A DNA stretch of 64,000 bases, taken from positions 1 through 64,000 of the forward strand of contig NZ_FOHI01000001.1 of NCBI RefSeq assembly GCF_900111585.1, written 5' to 3'. Within the stretch, counting starts at the first letter, position 1; every line of letters begins with the position of its first letter. The notes under the pieces are model-generated. The model was not told where the DNA came from. It ran no database searches and saw nothing but the letters and a program-made list of their open reading frames with translations. Positions 10,583 through 19,460 of this stretch are shown piece by piece. The stretch is from Nitrosospira multiformis (GTDB taxonomy: Bacteria; Pseudomonadota; Gammaproteobacteria; Burkholderiales; Nitrosomonadaceae). The position numbers and the translations under genes are program-made.

Positions 10583-11207
10583 TCGGCATTCCAAAGGGTG
10601 CAAGGCTGCCCTTGCCTTGCCGGACTACCACAGGCGTATTCCCGGTCAGATCGACCACCGTGCTCATCTCCAGGCCGCAGGCGCCGCTATCCAGTATCAG
10701 TTCTACCCGATGCTCGAGACGTGCGCGGATTTCCAGAGGATCGTTAAGTGGAAGCTCCTCCCCTGGCAGTATCAGGGTAGAGCTCAGCAGGGGTTCATTC
10801 AGTTCCGCCAGCAGTGCCTGGACGACAGCATGGTCCGGAATTCTCACACCGATCGTATTGCGCTTGGGATGCAGCAGGCGCCGCGGCACTTCCCGGGTAG
10901 CCTGAAAGATAAACGTGTAGCAACCGGGGGTACAAGCCTTGAGCAATCGGTATTCCGTGTTATCGAATTTGGCGTAGTGCGAAATTTCCGTAAAGCCCCG
11001 GCACATGAGGGTGAAATGGTGGTCCTCATCCACTCCGCGCAGTGCACGAATACGACTCATGACGTTCTTGTCGCCCAGCTGCCCCCCCAGCGCGTAGCAG
11101 GAATCAGTCGGGCATACGATCACGCCCCCCGCCTGCACGATGGCCGAAGTCTGCCGTATCAGCCGGGGCTGAGGGTTATCGGGGTGAATGGAAAAGAATT
11201 GAGCCAC
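10575..11207 (-). CDS. YciO/YrdC-family protein (threonylcarbamoyl-AMP synthase-like)
   Basis: The 210-residue protein has the YrdC/Sua5 fold signature: QAGGVIVCPTDSCYALG near the N-terminus, KRNTIGVRIPDH and the C-terminal STVVDLTG. YrdC/TsaC make threonylcarbamoyl-AMP for the universal t6A tRNA modification; YciO paralogues are less well understood, and the N-terminus AQFFSIHPDNPQPRLIRQ is the YciO subgroup type. That match favours a GTG start at 11207 (VAQFFSIHP). An ATG at 11249 would add 14 residues unlike the family. Neither has a good ribosome binding site. It overlaps the M50 gene by eight bases. Confidence 0.9.
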   Translation of the reverse strand: MAQFFSIHPDNPQPRLIRQTSAIVQAGGVIVCPTDSCYALGGQLGDKNVMSRIRALRGVDEDHHFTLMCRGFTEISHYAKFDNTEYRLLKACTPGCYTFIFQATREVPRRLLHPKRNTIGVRIPDHAVVQALLAELNEPLLSSTLILPGEELPLNDPLEIRARLEHRVELILDSGACGLEMSTVVDLTGNTPVVVRQGKGSLAPFGMPNG

Positions 11208-11272
11208 GTAGCAAACAGCAAATTGAATTTTTGGGAATGCCGCCCTCATAAAAAGCGGGCGCGATTTTCGCC

Positions 11273-12115
11273 TTACATCAGTCCGGGCCAGTCATGCCAG
11301 ACGGGAGCACAGTTGGCAGGTAAAGGAGGCATTCCACCGAGGTCGAAATAGCTCTCGCCCGGCCCATGAAAATCGGAACCGCGCGACGCCAGCAAGCCCA
11401 GCCGCCGGCTATGGTTGGCGAAAAGCAGGGATTGCTCAGGTGTATGGCTTCCGGTAACCACTTCTATAGCCTCCCCACCCAAGGTCTGAAACTCCAGCAG
11501 CAGTTCTTCCAGTGCATCCTTGCCCAATTTATAACGCCCCGGATGGGCGATCACAGCTCTGCCGCCACTGCTGCGGATCCAGTTTACTGCATCACTCAGC
11601 GAGACCCATTGATGGGGAGCATAGCCTGGTTTGCCTTTTACAAGATATTTCTTGAATACTGTCCGCACATCCTTCGCGTAACCCTGCTCAACCAGAAAAC
11701 GCGCAAAGTGCATGCGTCCGATCAGCTGTCCATTGCCTGCATTCCTGCGAGCGCCCTCAAAACTACCGTGAATACCGAATTTGTCGAGTTGCGCTGCAAT
11801 ATTGCGTGCGCGCGCCGTCCTGCCCTGGCGGATGGTGCGCAGGCCTTCGACCAGTTGAGGGTCTGCGGGATCGATTCCCAGTCCCACAATATGCACGGTC
11901 TGTCCGCGCCAACTGACGGAGATTTCCACGCCATCAATAAACAAAACGCCGTTTTTATCTGCAGCCTCGCGCGCCTCTTGCAGGCCGCCAATATCATCGT
12001 GATCGGTCAGCGCCAGCACTTCCACGCCGCGCACAGCCGCATGCTCCACTAACTGGGTAGGAGTCAGTAAACCATCGGAAACCGTGGAATGGCAGTGCAG
12101 ATCGATATTGAGCAT
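11273..12115 (-). CDS. PHP-domain phosphoesterase (TrpH/RnmA-type)
   Basis: The 280-residue PHP protein begins MLNIDLHCHSTVSDG. Metal-binding signatures are DLHCH, TDHDD, GVEIS, an AHP motif (about residue 190) and GSDFHGP (about 250). Members of this group act as 3',5'-nucleoside bisphosphate phosphatases and 5'-3' exonucleases on short RNAs. The long in-frame extension upstream of 12115 is Cys/Arg-rich and overlaps the divergent cysG leader, so it is rejected. As the first gene of the minus-strand series it probably sets the promoter for the yciO-type, M50, trpS and scpAB genes. The start codon faces the divergent cysG across about 200 bases. Confidence 0.9.
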   Translation of the reverse strand: MLNIDLHCHSTVSDGLLTPTQLVEHAAVRGVEVLALTDHDDIGGLQEAREAADKNGVLFIDGVEISVSWRGQTVHIVGLGIDPADPQLVEGLRTIRQGRTARARNIAAQLDKFGIHGSFEGARRNAGNGQLIGRMHFARFLVEQGYAKDVRTVFKKYLVKGKPGYAPHQWVSLSDAVNWIRSSGGRAVIAHPGRYKLGKDALEELLLEFQTLGGEAIEVVTGSHTPEQSLLFANHSRRLGLLASRGSDFHGPGESYFDLGGMPPLPANCAPVWHDWPGLM

Positions 12116-12317
12116 GAAGAGCGGTTCGCACGAAGCGAGAGAATGCATCATAGCAAATAAGGCGCGGTATGAAAAATTTACCTGGAAAAGAAGCCGAAAT
12201 TCACAACCTCGACTGATGCAAGCGCCCATGCTGCAGCCATGTTCACGGCGCTCTAAACCGGAAGAGTATTTTCGGGTAAAGTATGGAAAAGACTCCTTCC
12301 TCATTCAAGCCAAAAAA

Positions 12318-13739
12318 GTGAATTTCCTGCCGATTTTTCTCGATATCCATGATCGCAACTGTGTGGTGGCAGGCGGGGGAGAAGTGGCCGCGCGCAAGGT
12401 CGCAATGCTGCTACGCGCGGGAGCGCGCGTTACCGTAGTCGCTCCGCGGCTTTGTTCCGAACTGCTGGAACAACTGAATGAACAATCACGGGAAGGAAAG
12501 CTGGTTTACCGTGCCGAAACTTTCCATGGCGATCATCTGGCAGATGCTGTTCTCGTCATCGCGGCCACGGACGATTTCGCCGTCAATCAAAGGATCTCGG
12601 AAGCAGCCAATCGGCTGCGCATTCCTGTCAATGTCGTCGATAATCCTGCCCTATGCTCCTTCATCATGCCCTCGATCGTGGATCGTACGCCGGTTGTTGT
12701 CGCGGTTTCGAGCGGGGGTACATCACCTGTTCTGACAAGGCTGCTGCGAGCGCGTCTGGAAACCATGATACCGACGGCTTACGGGCGCTTGGCTGCATAC
12801 GCTGGCGAGTTCCGCGACAGGGTAAAACACCGTTTCTCGCAGCCGGCGAAGCGTCGCCGGTTCTGGGAGCGGGTATTGCAGGGACCGTTTGCGGAAATGG
12901 TGTTCGCGGGTAAGGATCAGGCGGCAAAGGCCTGGCTCGAGCACGAACTCGAAAATGAAACCGAAGAGCCGGTCAAGGGAGAGGTGTATCTGGTAGGCGC
13001 TGGGCCTGGCGACCCTGAACTGCTGACTTTTAGAGCCATGCGACTCATGCAGCAGGCAGACGTGGTCGTGTACGATCGGCTCGTATCACCGGAAATCCTG
13101 GATATGCTGCGGCGTGATACTCCGCGGATTTATGCCGGCAAGGAACGCAACCGGCACACGATGCCGCAGGAGTCGATCAATGATTTGCTGGTGCGCCTGG
13201 CCAGAGAAGGCAAACGCGTGTTGCGCCTGAAAGGTGGCGACCCGTTTATTTTTGGTCGAGGCGGCGAGGAAATCGAAACGCTTTCGGGAAACGGAATTCC
13301 CTTCGAAGTGGTGCCCGGCATTACCGCGGCAAATGGAGCTGCATCCTATGCGGGCATTCCGCTCACACATCGGGATTACGCCCAGTCCTGCATATTCGTC
13401 ACTGGACACCTGAAGGATGGCAGTGTGGACCTGGACTGGCCAATGCTGGCGCGACCGAAGCAGACCATCGTTGTTTACATGGGGTTGCTTGGATTGACCG
13501 TGCTATGCAAGCAACTGATCGCACACGGTCTGCCCAATACCACTCCGGCCGCAATCGTGCAGCAGGGCACTACCCGCAAGCAGCGGGTGCTTGCCGCTAC
13601 CCTCGAAACGCTTCCCGACCTGACCGCTGCCGCTCATCTCGTTCCCCCCACTCTTGTTATCGTGGGTGAGGTTGTGAAGCTGCACCGAAAACTCGCGTGG
13701 TTCCAGCCGGAGGGAAATTTACCCGGTGATGCAGAGTGA
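12318..13739 (+). CDS. cysG: Sirohaem synthase (trifunctional CysG)
   Basis: The 473-residue protein joins two modules. Residues 1-210 are the precorrin-2 dehydrogenase/ferrochelatase part (NFLPIFLDIHDRNCVVAGGGEVAARK). Residues 215-460 are uroporphyrinogen III C-methyltransferase (VYLVGAGPGDPELLTFRA, KGGDPFIFGRGGEE). Together they turn uroporphyrinogen III into sirohaem, the cofactor of assimilatory sulfite and nitrite reductases. A GTG at 12318 gives the standard start VNFLPIFLDI. The long upstream extension is Arg/Ser-rich, unlike CysG, and overlaps the divergent PHP gene. No clear ribosome binding site precedes the GTG. Confidence 0.95.
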   Translation: MNFLPIFLDIHDRNCVVAGGGEVAARKVAMLLRAGARVTVVAPRLCSELLEQLNEQSREGKLVYRAETFHGDHLADAVLVIAATDDFAVNQRISEAANRLRIPVNVVDNPALCSFIMPSIVDRTPVVVAVSSGGTSPVLTRLLRARLETMIPTAYGRLAAYAGEFRDRVKHRFSQPAKRRRFWERVLQGPFAEMVFAGKDQAAKAWLEHELENETEEPVKGEVYLVGAGPGDPELLTFRAMRLMQQADVVVYDRLVSPEILDMLRRDTPRIYAGKERNRHTMPQESINDLLVRLAREGKRVLRLKGGDPFIFGRGGEEIETLSGNGIPFEVVPGITAANGAASYAGIPLTHRDYAQSCIFVTGHLKDGSVDLDWPMLARPKQTIVVYMGLLGLTVLCKQLIAHGLPNTTPAAIVQQGTTRKQRVLAATLETLPDLTAAAHLVPPTLVIVGEVVKLHRKLAWFQPEGNLPGDAE

Positions 13740-13871
13740 AATTATTGCGGACGGGTATTCTGCAAGGAGCATTCAATATCAGATTAGACTTTGCCTGGGT
13801 CCATCCCGGGCAGAGCCGGACTCCTGGTCTGCATGCCGTAGGCTGAGCTCCACTTGATAATGGTAATGGTG

Positions 13872-13888
13872 TTTGGCGGCCAGCCAAA
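13872..13888 (-). terminator. Weak hairpin between cysG and the peroxiredoxin gene
   Basis: TTTGGC at 13872-13877 pairs with GCCAAA at 13883-13888 around a 5-base loop, between two convergent genes. Another imperfect stem (GCCTGGG with CCCGGGC, one G-T pair) lies upstream near 13794-13812. Neither has a proper T-tract. Confidence 0.25.
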
Positions 13889-13919
13889 TGCTACTATTGC
13901 TACTATTCGGGGCCTGGGT

Positions 13920-14558
13920 TTATTTATTCGGCTGGGGCGTGATGCGCAGATAGGGACGTGGAGCGGTATAGCCTTTCGGAAACTTCTGCTTGATCACTGC
14001 CTCATCCTGAATAGTCAGCGGGATAATCACATCACCGCCGTCATTCCAGTTGGCGGGGGTGGCGACCGTATAGTTATCGGTCAGTTGCAGCGCATCGATC
14101 ACCCGCAGCACCTCATCGAAATTGCGTCCGGTGCTCATGGGGTAGGTGAGGATAAGCCGCACTTTCTTCTTTGGGTCAATCACAAAAAGCGAGCGCACCG
14201 TCATGGTTTCCGACTGATTCGGGTGAATCATGTCATATAGTGCCGCGACCTTTCTGTCCTCGTCCGCAATAATGGGAAAAGCGACGGTACAGCCTTGCGT
14301 TTCCTCGATATCCTTGATCCACCCGGTATGTTTTGCCGCAGGATCGACCGACAACCCGATCGCCTTCACATTACGCTTGTCGAATTCAGACTTGAGCTTG
14401 GCTGTCATTCCCAGTTCGGTTGTGCATACCGGCGTGTAATCCGCGGGATGCGAAAACAATACTACCCAGGAATCATCTATCCATTCGTGAAATTTGATCC
14501 TGCCGATGGAGGATTCCTGTTCGAAATCGGGTGCGGTATCGCCTAAGCGTAAAGTCAT
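13920..14558 (-). CDS. 1-Cys peroxiredoxin (Prx6 type)
   Basis: The 212-residue thiol peroxidase has the catalytic PxxxTxxC-type motif HPADYTPVCTTELG; the peroxidatic Cys is about residue 47. The C-terminal PRPYLRITPQP and LQLTDNYTVATPANW are typical of the Prx6 subgroup, which reduces hydrogen peroxide and organic peroxides using an external thiol. The length agrees with the family (about 210-220). It probably protects against peroxides formed during aerobic ammonia oxidation; that role is inferred. It stands alone, convergent with cysG. Confidence 0.95.
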   Translation of the reverse strand: MTLRLGDTAPDFEQESSIGRIKFHEWIDDSWVVLFSHPADYTPVCTTELGMTAKLKSEFDKRNVKAIGLSVDPAAKHTGWIKDIEETQGCTVAFPIIADEDRKVAALYDMIHPNQSETMTVRSLFVIDPKKKVRLILTYPMSTGRNFDEVLRVIDALQLTDNYTVATPANWNDGGDVIIPLTIQDEAVIKQKFPKGYTAPRPYLRITPQPNK

Positions 14559-14701
14559 GGCATTCTCCGTGAGTTAAAACATCGATGGGAATTTCATAGG
14601 AAATCGGCTCAATATAGCCTGCTTGCTGCAATCACTCAACAACTATTATTTGCTGTCCATTTATGCCTTGAGAGGGTTATTGTTGCCCTCGAAAGAAGGC
14701 A

Positions 14702-16108
14702 TCAGAACTCCTGCCACGAATCATCCTCCTTCCTGGCAACGATGGGAAAACCCCACGAATATGGAGGTTCGTATTTCTGCAAAATCTCATAATAGATCCG
14801 CACTGATTCTGCCAGTACCACTGCTTGACCTCCGCGCGCAAAGCCATGCTTGAGAGCACGGAAGTGTTCGCTTTGGCTCAGCAACGGCAGCGTTTTTTTC
14901 AGGTCGACCCACGCATCAGGACTCAACCCCATCTTTTGCGCCAGTCTGCGCGCATCTTCCAGGTGACTCGGCCCCTGATTATAGGCAGCCAGTGCCATCC
15001 AGGTGCGATCCGGCTCCTTGATGCGTGTGGGCAGTTTATCCTTGAGTAATGCGAAGTAGCGTGCTCCGGCAAGTATGCTTTGGCGTGCATCCAGCCTATC
15101 CGTCACTTTCATCCGGTCTGCCGTGATTTCCGTCAACATCATGATGCCCCGCACGTTGGAGGGAGAAGTCGCCAGGGCGTCCCAGTGCGATTCCTGATAG
15201 GCGAGTGCGGCAATCAATCTCCAGTCGATGCCGCTCAACTCTTCGGCTTCATAAAAATGTTCGCGCAACTCAGGCAAAATGGTGCGGCGTTTCGCAAGAA
15301 TGCCGTTTACATCCGTATGATGAAGACGTTCTATGTGTCCGTAGTATCGGTCGAGCAAGCGCGTCAACGTCCCATCCTGCTGGATGCGAGTGAAGAATTT
15401 TTGTGTCGCCTCCAGTAACGCCTTTTCGGCAAAGGGTGAAAATGCCCATGCTCGTCCTACCGAATCGCCCAAATTGAATGCTGCATTCAGATTAGGGTAA
15501 AAATTCTTCGCGAGATTGATCTGGGTTGAATCCGCTACCACATAATCGACCTTGCCTTCCGCCAGTCTAGCCAGCAGTTCGTCGGGCGTGAGGTCCATCT
15601 CTTTCCATTTCAGCTCGGGCACCTCGTGCTTTGCCTTGTTCAGCTGCTCAGCGTGAGTTACGCCTTTCGCAATGCGAATGGTTCTTCCACCGAGCTGATG
15701 AAGGTTTTTTGGCTTGCTGTAGTCCGTGTTATAGGCGAGCTGGGGTTGTACGAGCTGGTAAATAGGGCCGAACTCGACATGCCGCGAATGCTTTGCGCTG
15801 ATGTTCATGCCGGCGGCAAGATGTCCCTTATGCTTTTCAAGGAGAGACCATGCCTTATCCAGTCTGGGCACTGTCTTGAATCTCACTTTCATTCCCAGAT
15901 CTTTCGCAAATTCAGTGGCGAGGTCGTAATCCAGTCCGGCATAACTGCCTTCCGCATTCTCGTAATACGTATCCGGACTATTGACGGTGATCACCACCAG
16001 CTCATCCGTTTTGTCGAACGGCAATACCGATCTTTCAAACGAATCACAGGAAGCGAGCAGAGCGCCGCAACCGGAAATAGCAATTAAAAAACGAGAAAGA
16101 GATCGCAT
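14702..16108 (-). CDS. mltF: Membrane-bound lytic murein transglycosylase F
   Basis: This 468-residue lipoprotein has a signal with lipobox LASC (Cys21). Residues about 40-265 form a periplasmic solute-binding-like domain (DELVVITVNSPDTYYEN, AGLDYDLATEFAKDLGM) and residues 285-450 a C-terminal lysozyme-like SLT domain. In the latter, ALAYQESHWD holds the catalytic Glu, and SPSNVRGIMMLTEITA and LAAYNQGPSHLEDAR are the other SLT motifs. MltF cleaves peptidoglycan glycan strands, leaving 1,6-anhydro ends. ATG 16108 is preferred over 16138 since it places the basic n-region directly before the hydrophobic core. Confidence 0.93.
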   Translation of the reverse strand: MRSLSRFLIAISGCGALLASCDSFERSVLPFDKTDELVVITVNSPDTYYENAEGSYAGLDYDLATEFAKDLGMKVRFKTVPRLDKAWSLLEKHKGHLAAGMNISAKHSRHVEFGPIYQLVQPQLAYNTDYSKPKNLHQLGGRTIRIAKGVTHAEQLNKAKHEVPELKWKEMDLTPDELLARLAEGKVDYVVADSTQINLAKNFYPNLNAAFNLGDSVGRAWAFSPFAEKALLEATQKFFTRIQQDGTLTRLLDRYYGHIERLHHTDVNGILAKRRTILPELREHFYEAEELSGIDWRLIAALAYQESHWDALATSPSNVRGIMMLTEITADRMKVTDRLDARQSILAGARYFALLKDKLPTRIKEPDRTWMALAAYNQGPSHLEDARRLAQKMGLSPDAWVDLKKTLPLLSQSEHFRALKHGFARGGQAVVLAESVRIYYEILQKYEPPYSWGFPIVARKEDDSWQEF

Positions 16109-16204
16109 TGAGAAGAGATAACTAGAATCGGGAAACATTCTGCCATCGAGTCTTGTCCAAGCGCGAGAAAAACATAGGATAAGCTGATAAAATAGTTCAT
16201 CAAC

Positions 16205-16298
16205 GGAGAGGTACCGAAGTGGCCATAACGGCGCTGACTCGAAATCAGATGGTCAGGGTAACCTGGCACGTGGGTTCGAATCCCACCCTCTCCGCCAA
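16205..16298 (+). tRNA. tRNA-Ser (anticodon CGA)
   Basis: A complete 94-base class II tRNA: acceptor GGAGAGG (16205-16211) pairs with CCTCTCC (16288-16294), discriminator G, encoded CCA at 16296-16298. The anticodon stem-loop CTGACTCGAAATCAG carries CGA, reading UCG serine codons. A long variable arm follows, and the T-arm is GTGGG-TTCGAAT-CCCAC (16271-16287). Confidence 0.97.
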
Positions 16299-16306
16299 CA
16301 TCTCCA

Positions 16307-16330
16307 AGTTATTGGCAATTCAATAACTTT
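16307..16330 (+). terminator. Terminator-like hairpin after tRNA-Ser
   Basis: AAGTTATTG (16307-16315) and CAATAACTT (16322-16330) form a perfect 9-bp stem with loop GCAATT, nine bases past the tRNA 3' end. The following TCTGATT is only weakly T-rich. Confidence 0.5.
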
Positions 16331-16743
16331 CTGATTGGATGCGAGCTCTCATGCTTTGCTGCATAAAATGCTGCAAGCATCCCCTACAGATCAATGTCTA
16401 GAAAAATCCTTTACTTGCAAAGCCGCGGGGATAGCTTCTCATTCCGCGTTGCCCCATCCTGATGAGTTTCAGGCGATGACTGGCAAGCGAGAGTTTACCA
16501 AAACTCTTGAAACAGCGGATAAAAGTGTTGCTATTCCGAGAATACTCATGCTTGCGGTTGAGCTATAACAACCGGTTGGCAGTTGAAATCAACCTGTTCA
16601 AAAACAAAAGCGAGATAAAAGCGGGGGGGCTTCAGTGCTGGTAGGTAGTCTTGGCTTATAGATGTTTGTCGGCAGGCAGACTGCTTTTCTCTGCATCGTG
16701 TTTCGCCGCGTCGAAAAAGTCCTGTGGAACTTTGAAAGGGAGG
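16331..16743. other. Gene-free stretch between tRNA-Ser and the GH15 gene
   Basis: One 77-codon plus-strand ORF (16335-16568) lacks a ribosome binding site and any recognisable motif. No repeat or insertion-sequence end is visible, and I found no second copy of the tRNA 3' end that would indicate integration. Confidence 0.4.
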
Positions 16744-18627
16744 TCAGTCTATCGATCGTTCGCGGTGCTGCTCGCCGGCAGTTCCGGTCCAGGAGGTGTG
16801 AGTGGCATGAGGCGACGCGCTGCGATCGGCGCGCTGCTGGGCGGGGCCATTGATGCGGCGAAGATTGTACGCGGTATTGATCAAACCCACGTGGGAAAAC
16901 GCTTGGGGGAAGTTTCCCAGCTGGCGTCGGTGACGGGGGTGGTATTCCTCGGCAAGAAGTCCGAGGTCGTTGCGTAGAGACAGGAGGCGCTCGAAAAGAA
17001 CTGCCGCGTCGTGACCGCGGTCAATCATTGTATAGGCATCAGCAAGCCAGAAGCTGCAAACGAGAAAAGTTCCTTCCTCGCCGGCGAGCCCGTCTTTGGT
17101 TTCGCCAACGCGATAGCGCAGCACGAGTCCATCTTCCATCAGGTCGCGTTCAATGGCTTCTACCGTTCCCCGAAAGCGGGGATCGTCCGGTGGCAGAAAT
17201 CCTACTTCCGCCATCAGCAGCAGGGAGGCATCCAGCCCCACGCCGTCGTAATGCTGCACGAATGTGTTCCGTTCCTTATCGTAGCCGCGCGCCAGCACTT
17301 CCCGATGAATTTCGTCGCGGAGCGTGCGCCATTTCCCCACAGGACCAGGGAAGCCGAATTGCTCCACAGCCTTTACGGCTCGATCAAACGCGACCCAAGC
17401 CATCATTTTCGAATAGACGAAGTGCTTGGCCCCACCGCGCACCTCCCAGATGCCTTGGTCTGGCCCACGCCAAAGACTCTCCAGTCGGGAAAGAAGCGCT
17501 TGCTGGAACCGCCAGGCTTCCTGATGCGGCCCGAGTTGCGACTTGCGGGCAGTATAAAGTGTGTCCATCAGTTCGCCAAACACGTCTACCTGAATCTGGT
17601 CATGTGCGCCGTTGCCGATGCGCACGGGGAGGCTGTTCTCGTAACCCGGCAGCCAGGGCAGTTCGATTTCAGTCAGACGGCGTTCACCCTCGATCCCATA
17701 CATAATCTGCATCTGATCAAGGGCGCCCGCGGCAGCTCGGAGCATCCATTCCCTGAATGCCCCGGCCTCGTCGAAGCGTCCTGCATTCATGAATGCATAT
17801 AACGTGAGGGTGGCGTCGCGGATCCAGCAGTAGCGGTAATCCCAGTTTCGGACTCCGCCGAGCTCTTCGGGGAGAGAGGTCGTAAGTGCTGCGACGATGC
17901 CTCCGCTTGGCTGGTAGGAGAGCGCCTTGAGCGTAACGAGCGAGCGCTCGACTGCATCGTTCCATCCGGGTTCCTCGAACTCCGAGAGCTGGCAGATACG
18001 GGTCCATTCCCGCCACCAGGCGAGCGTGTGCTCGAGTCTCTTCCTGGCGTCGTCAATGAAGTGGGGCTCCCGATGTAGGGGATGATAGGCGAGCGTGAAG
18101 GGGATAACATCGCCTTCTCCCACCTCGAACTCGGCAACGGTGCGCATGTCCTCGCCGCGAAGGGTGACAGGAGTTGCCAATTCCACCGCATCCGGGCCGG
18201 CAACGGCATGGATGCCATAGTCGCGGCGGCGTACCCAGGGAATGGTCTTGCCGTAGCCGAAGCGCAGGGCCAAATCCATCCGCATCGCCACCTTGCCTGA
18301 CACCCCCTGCACAAGGCGAACGACGTCGACTCTCTCGGGATCATTGGAAAGCGGCATGAAATCCACGAGCGTCACGATGCCACCCTCTGTCTCGAAGGTG
18401 GTTTCTAGGATCGGCGCATGGGGCAGATAGCGCCGGCTAGGCCGGTTGCTCTCGCCAGCCGGGGAAATCTGCCAGTAACCATGCTTGGATGTCCCCAGCA
18501 GTGCGGCAAAGCATGCGTCGGAATCGAACCGTGGAAGGCAAAGCCAATCCATCGAGCCATCACGGGCGACGAGTGCTCCGCTCAGCATGTTGCCAATGAA
18601 TCCGTATTCCTCGATCGGTTTGCTCAT
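16744..18627 (-). CDS. Glycoside hydrolase family 15 protein (glucoamylase/trehalase-like)
   Basis: The 627-residue protein begins MSKPIEEYGFIGNMLSGALVARDGSMDWLCLPRFDSDACFAALLG, the usual N-terminus of bacterial GH15 proteins. It has a beta-rich N-terminal domain (about 1-230) and an (alpha/alpha)6 catalytic domain containing GGVRNWDYRYCWIRDATLTLYAF (about residues 265-287), the substrate-site signature. Related enzymes hydrolyse alpha-glucans or trehalose; the substrate cannot be read from sequence. The last about 35 residues after RRINGP are low-complexity and probably unconserved. The start overlaps the SDR stop by four bases (ATGA), indicating an operon. No signal peptide, so cytoplasmic. 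Confidence 0.92.
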   Translation of the reverse strand: MSKPIEEYGFIGNMLSGALVARDGSMDWLCLPRFDSDACFAALLGTSKHGYWQISPAGESNRPSRRYLPHAPILETTFETEGGIVTLVDFMPLSNDPERVDVVRLVQGVSGKVAMRMDLALRFGYGKTIPWVRRRDYGIHAVAGPDAVELATPVTLRGEDMRTVAEFEVGEGDVIPFTLAYHPLHREPHFIDDARKRLEHTLAWWREWTRICQLSEFEEPGWNDAVERSLVTLKALSYQPSGGIVAALTTSLPEELGGVRNWDYRYCWIRDATLTLYAFMNAGRFDEAGAFREWMLRAAAGALDQMQIMYGIEGERRLTEIELPWLPGYENSLPVRIGNGAHDQIQVDVFGELMDTLYTARKSQLGPHQEAWRFQQALLSRLESLWRGPDQGIWEVRGGAKHFVYSKMMAWVAFDRAVKAVEQFGFPGPVGKWRTLRDEIHREVLARGYDKERNTFVQHYDGVGLDASLLLMAEVGFLPPDDPRFRGTVEAIERDLMEDGLVLRYRVGETKDGLAGEEGTFLVCSFWLADAYTMIDRGHDAAVLFERLLSLRNDLGLLAEEYHPRHRRQLGNFPQAFSHVGLINTAYNLRRINGPAQQRADRSASPHATHTSWTGTAGEQHRERSID

Positions 18628-19460
18628 CCCGCGCCACGGAATGCCGGATAGGTGGACATTGCACCATCGACGAACATTGTCGCTCCGTTCATGTAATCCG
18701 ACAGATCCGAAGCAAGCCACAGCACAGCCTGCGCAATATCGTCAGGTTCACCGATACGCTTGTACGGAATAAGATCGAGCAGGTTTTTCATCGCCTCTTC
18801 TGTCTCCCATGCAGAGCGATTGATGGGAGTACGGATGGCGCCGGGAGCCACCGCGTTGACGCGGATTTTCTGAGGGGCAAACTCCTGGGCGAGCGAACGC
18901 ATGAGCAGATCCACGCCTCCTTTGGATGCTGCATAGTTAGCCTCGAATGCCCAGGGAATCTCCTGATGCACGGAACTCATGCATATGATCTTGCCGCTTG
19001 CCCGTGACACGTCGGGTTGCGCGCCCCGTCGCAGGAATTCGCGGATAGCTTCGCGGGAGCAGAGAAATATTCCCGTGAGATTCACATCGATCACCTTCTG
19101 CCACTGGGAGAGCGTCATCTCCTGGAATTTCGCACTGCTCTCGATTCCGGCGTTGTTCACCAGGATATGGAGGGTGCCGAAGCGTGCAACCGTCTCCGCG
19201 AACATTGCCGCGACCTGAGCCTCGTTGCTCACATCGGCGGCATAGGCAAAAGCGTCCCCACCGACGTCTTTTATTTCTCGGCATACCTCGGCTGCCTCGT
19301 TGCTGGCCTCACGAAGATGATTGATTACCACCTTCACGCCCACGCGACCCAGCGCGAGAGCGCAAGCGCGGCCTATGCCTGAAGACGCACCGGTTAGCAG
19401 GGCGATTTGTCCAGAAAGGCCGAACGTATCCTTGCTGATCGCGCGCTGTTTTGTGTTCAT
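18624..19460 (-). CDS. Short-chain dehydrogenase/reductase (glucose 1-dehydrogenase-like)
   Basis: The 278-residue classical SDR has the cofactor motif TGASSGIG near residue 19, NNAG at about 100, the catalytic Ser in MSSVHQE, and YAASKGG (Tyr-x-x-x-Lys) at about 170. The C-terminal half (RVNAVAPGAIRTPIN, DYMNGATMFVDGAMSTYP) resembles glucose 1-dehydrogenase-type SDRs. It is translationally coupled to the downstream GH15 gene, so it may oxidise glucose released by that enzyme; this is inference from context. The preceding 573 bases are gene-free. Confidence 0.9.
   Translation of the reverse strand: MNTKQRAISKDTFGLSGQIALLTGASSGIGRACALALGRVGVKVVINHLREASNEAAEVCREIKDVGGDAFAYAADVSNEAQVAAMFAETVARFGTLHILVNNAGIESSAKFQEMTLSQWQKVIDVNLTGIFLCSREAIREFLRRGAQPDVSRASGKIICMSSVHQEIPWAFEANYAASKGGVDLLMRSLAQEFAPQKIRVNAVAPGAIRTPINRSAWETEEAMKNLLDLIPYKRIGEPDDIAQAVLWLASDLSDYMNGATMFVDGAMSTYPAFRGAG

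Noticed and set aside
16205-16298. tRNA-Ser as an integration site for a mobile island
   Set aside because: No integrase or repeated tRNA 3' end is visible nearby.
16335-16568. 77-codon ORF after tRNA-Ser
   Set aside because: No ribosome binding site, no motif, and it begins at the tRNA terminator hairpin.
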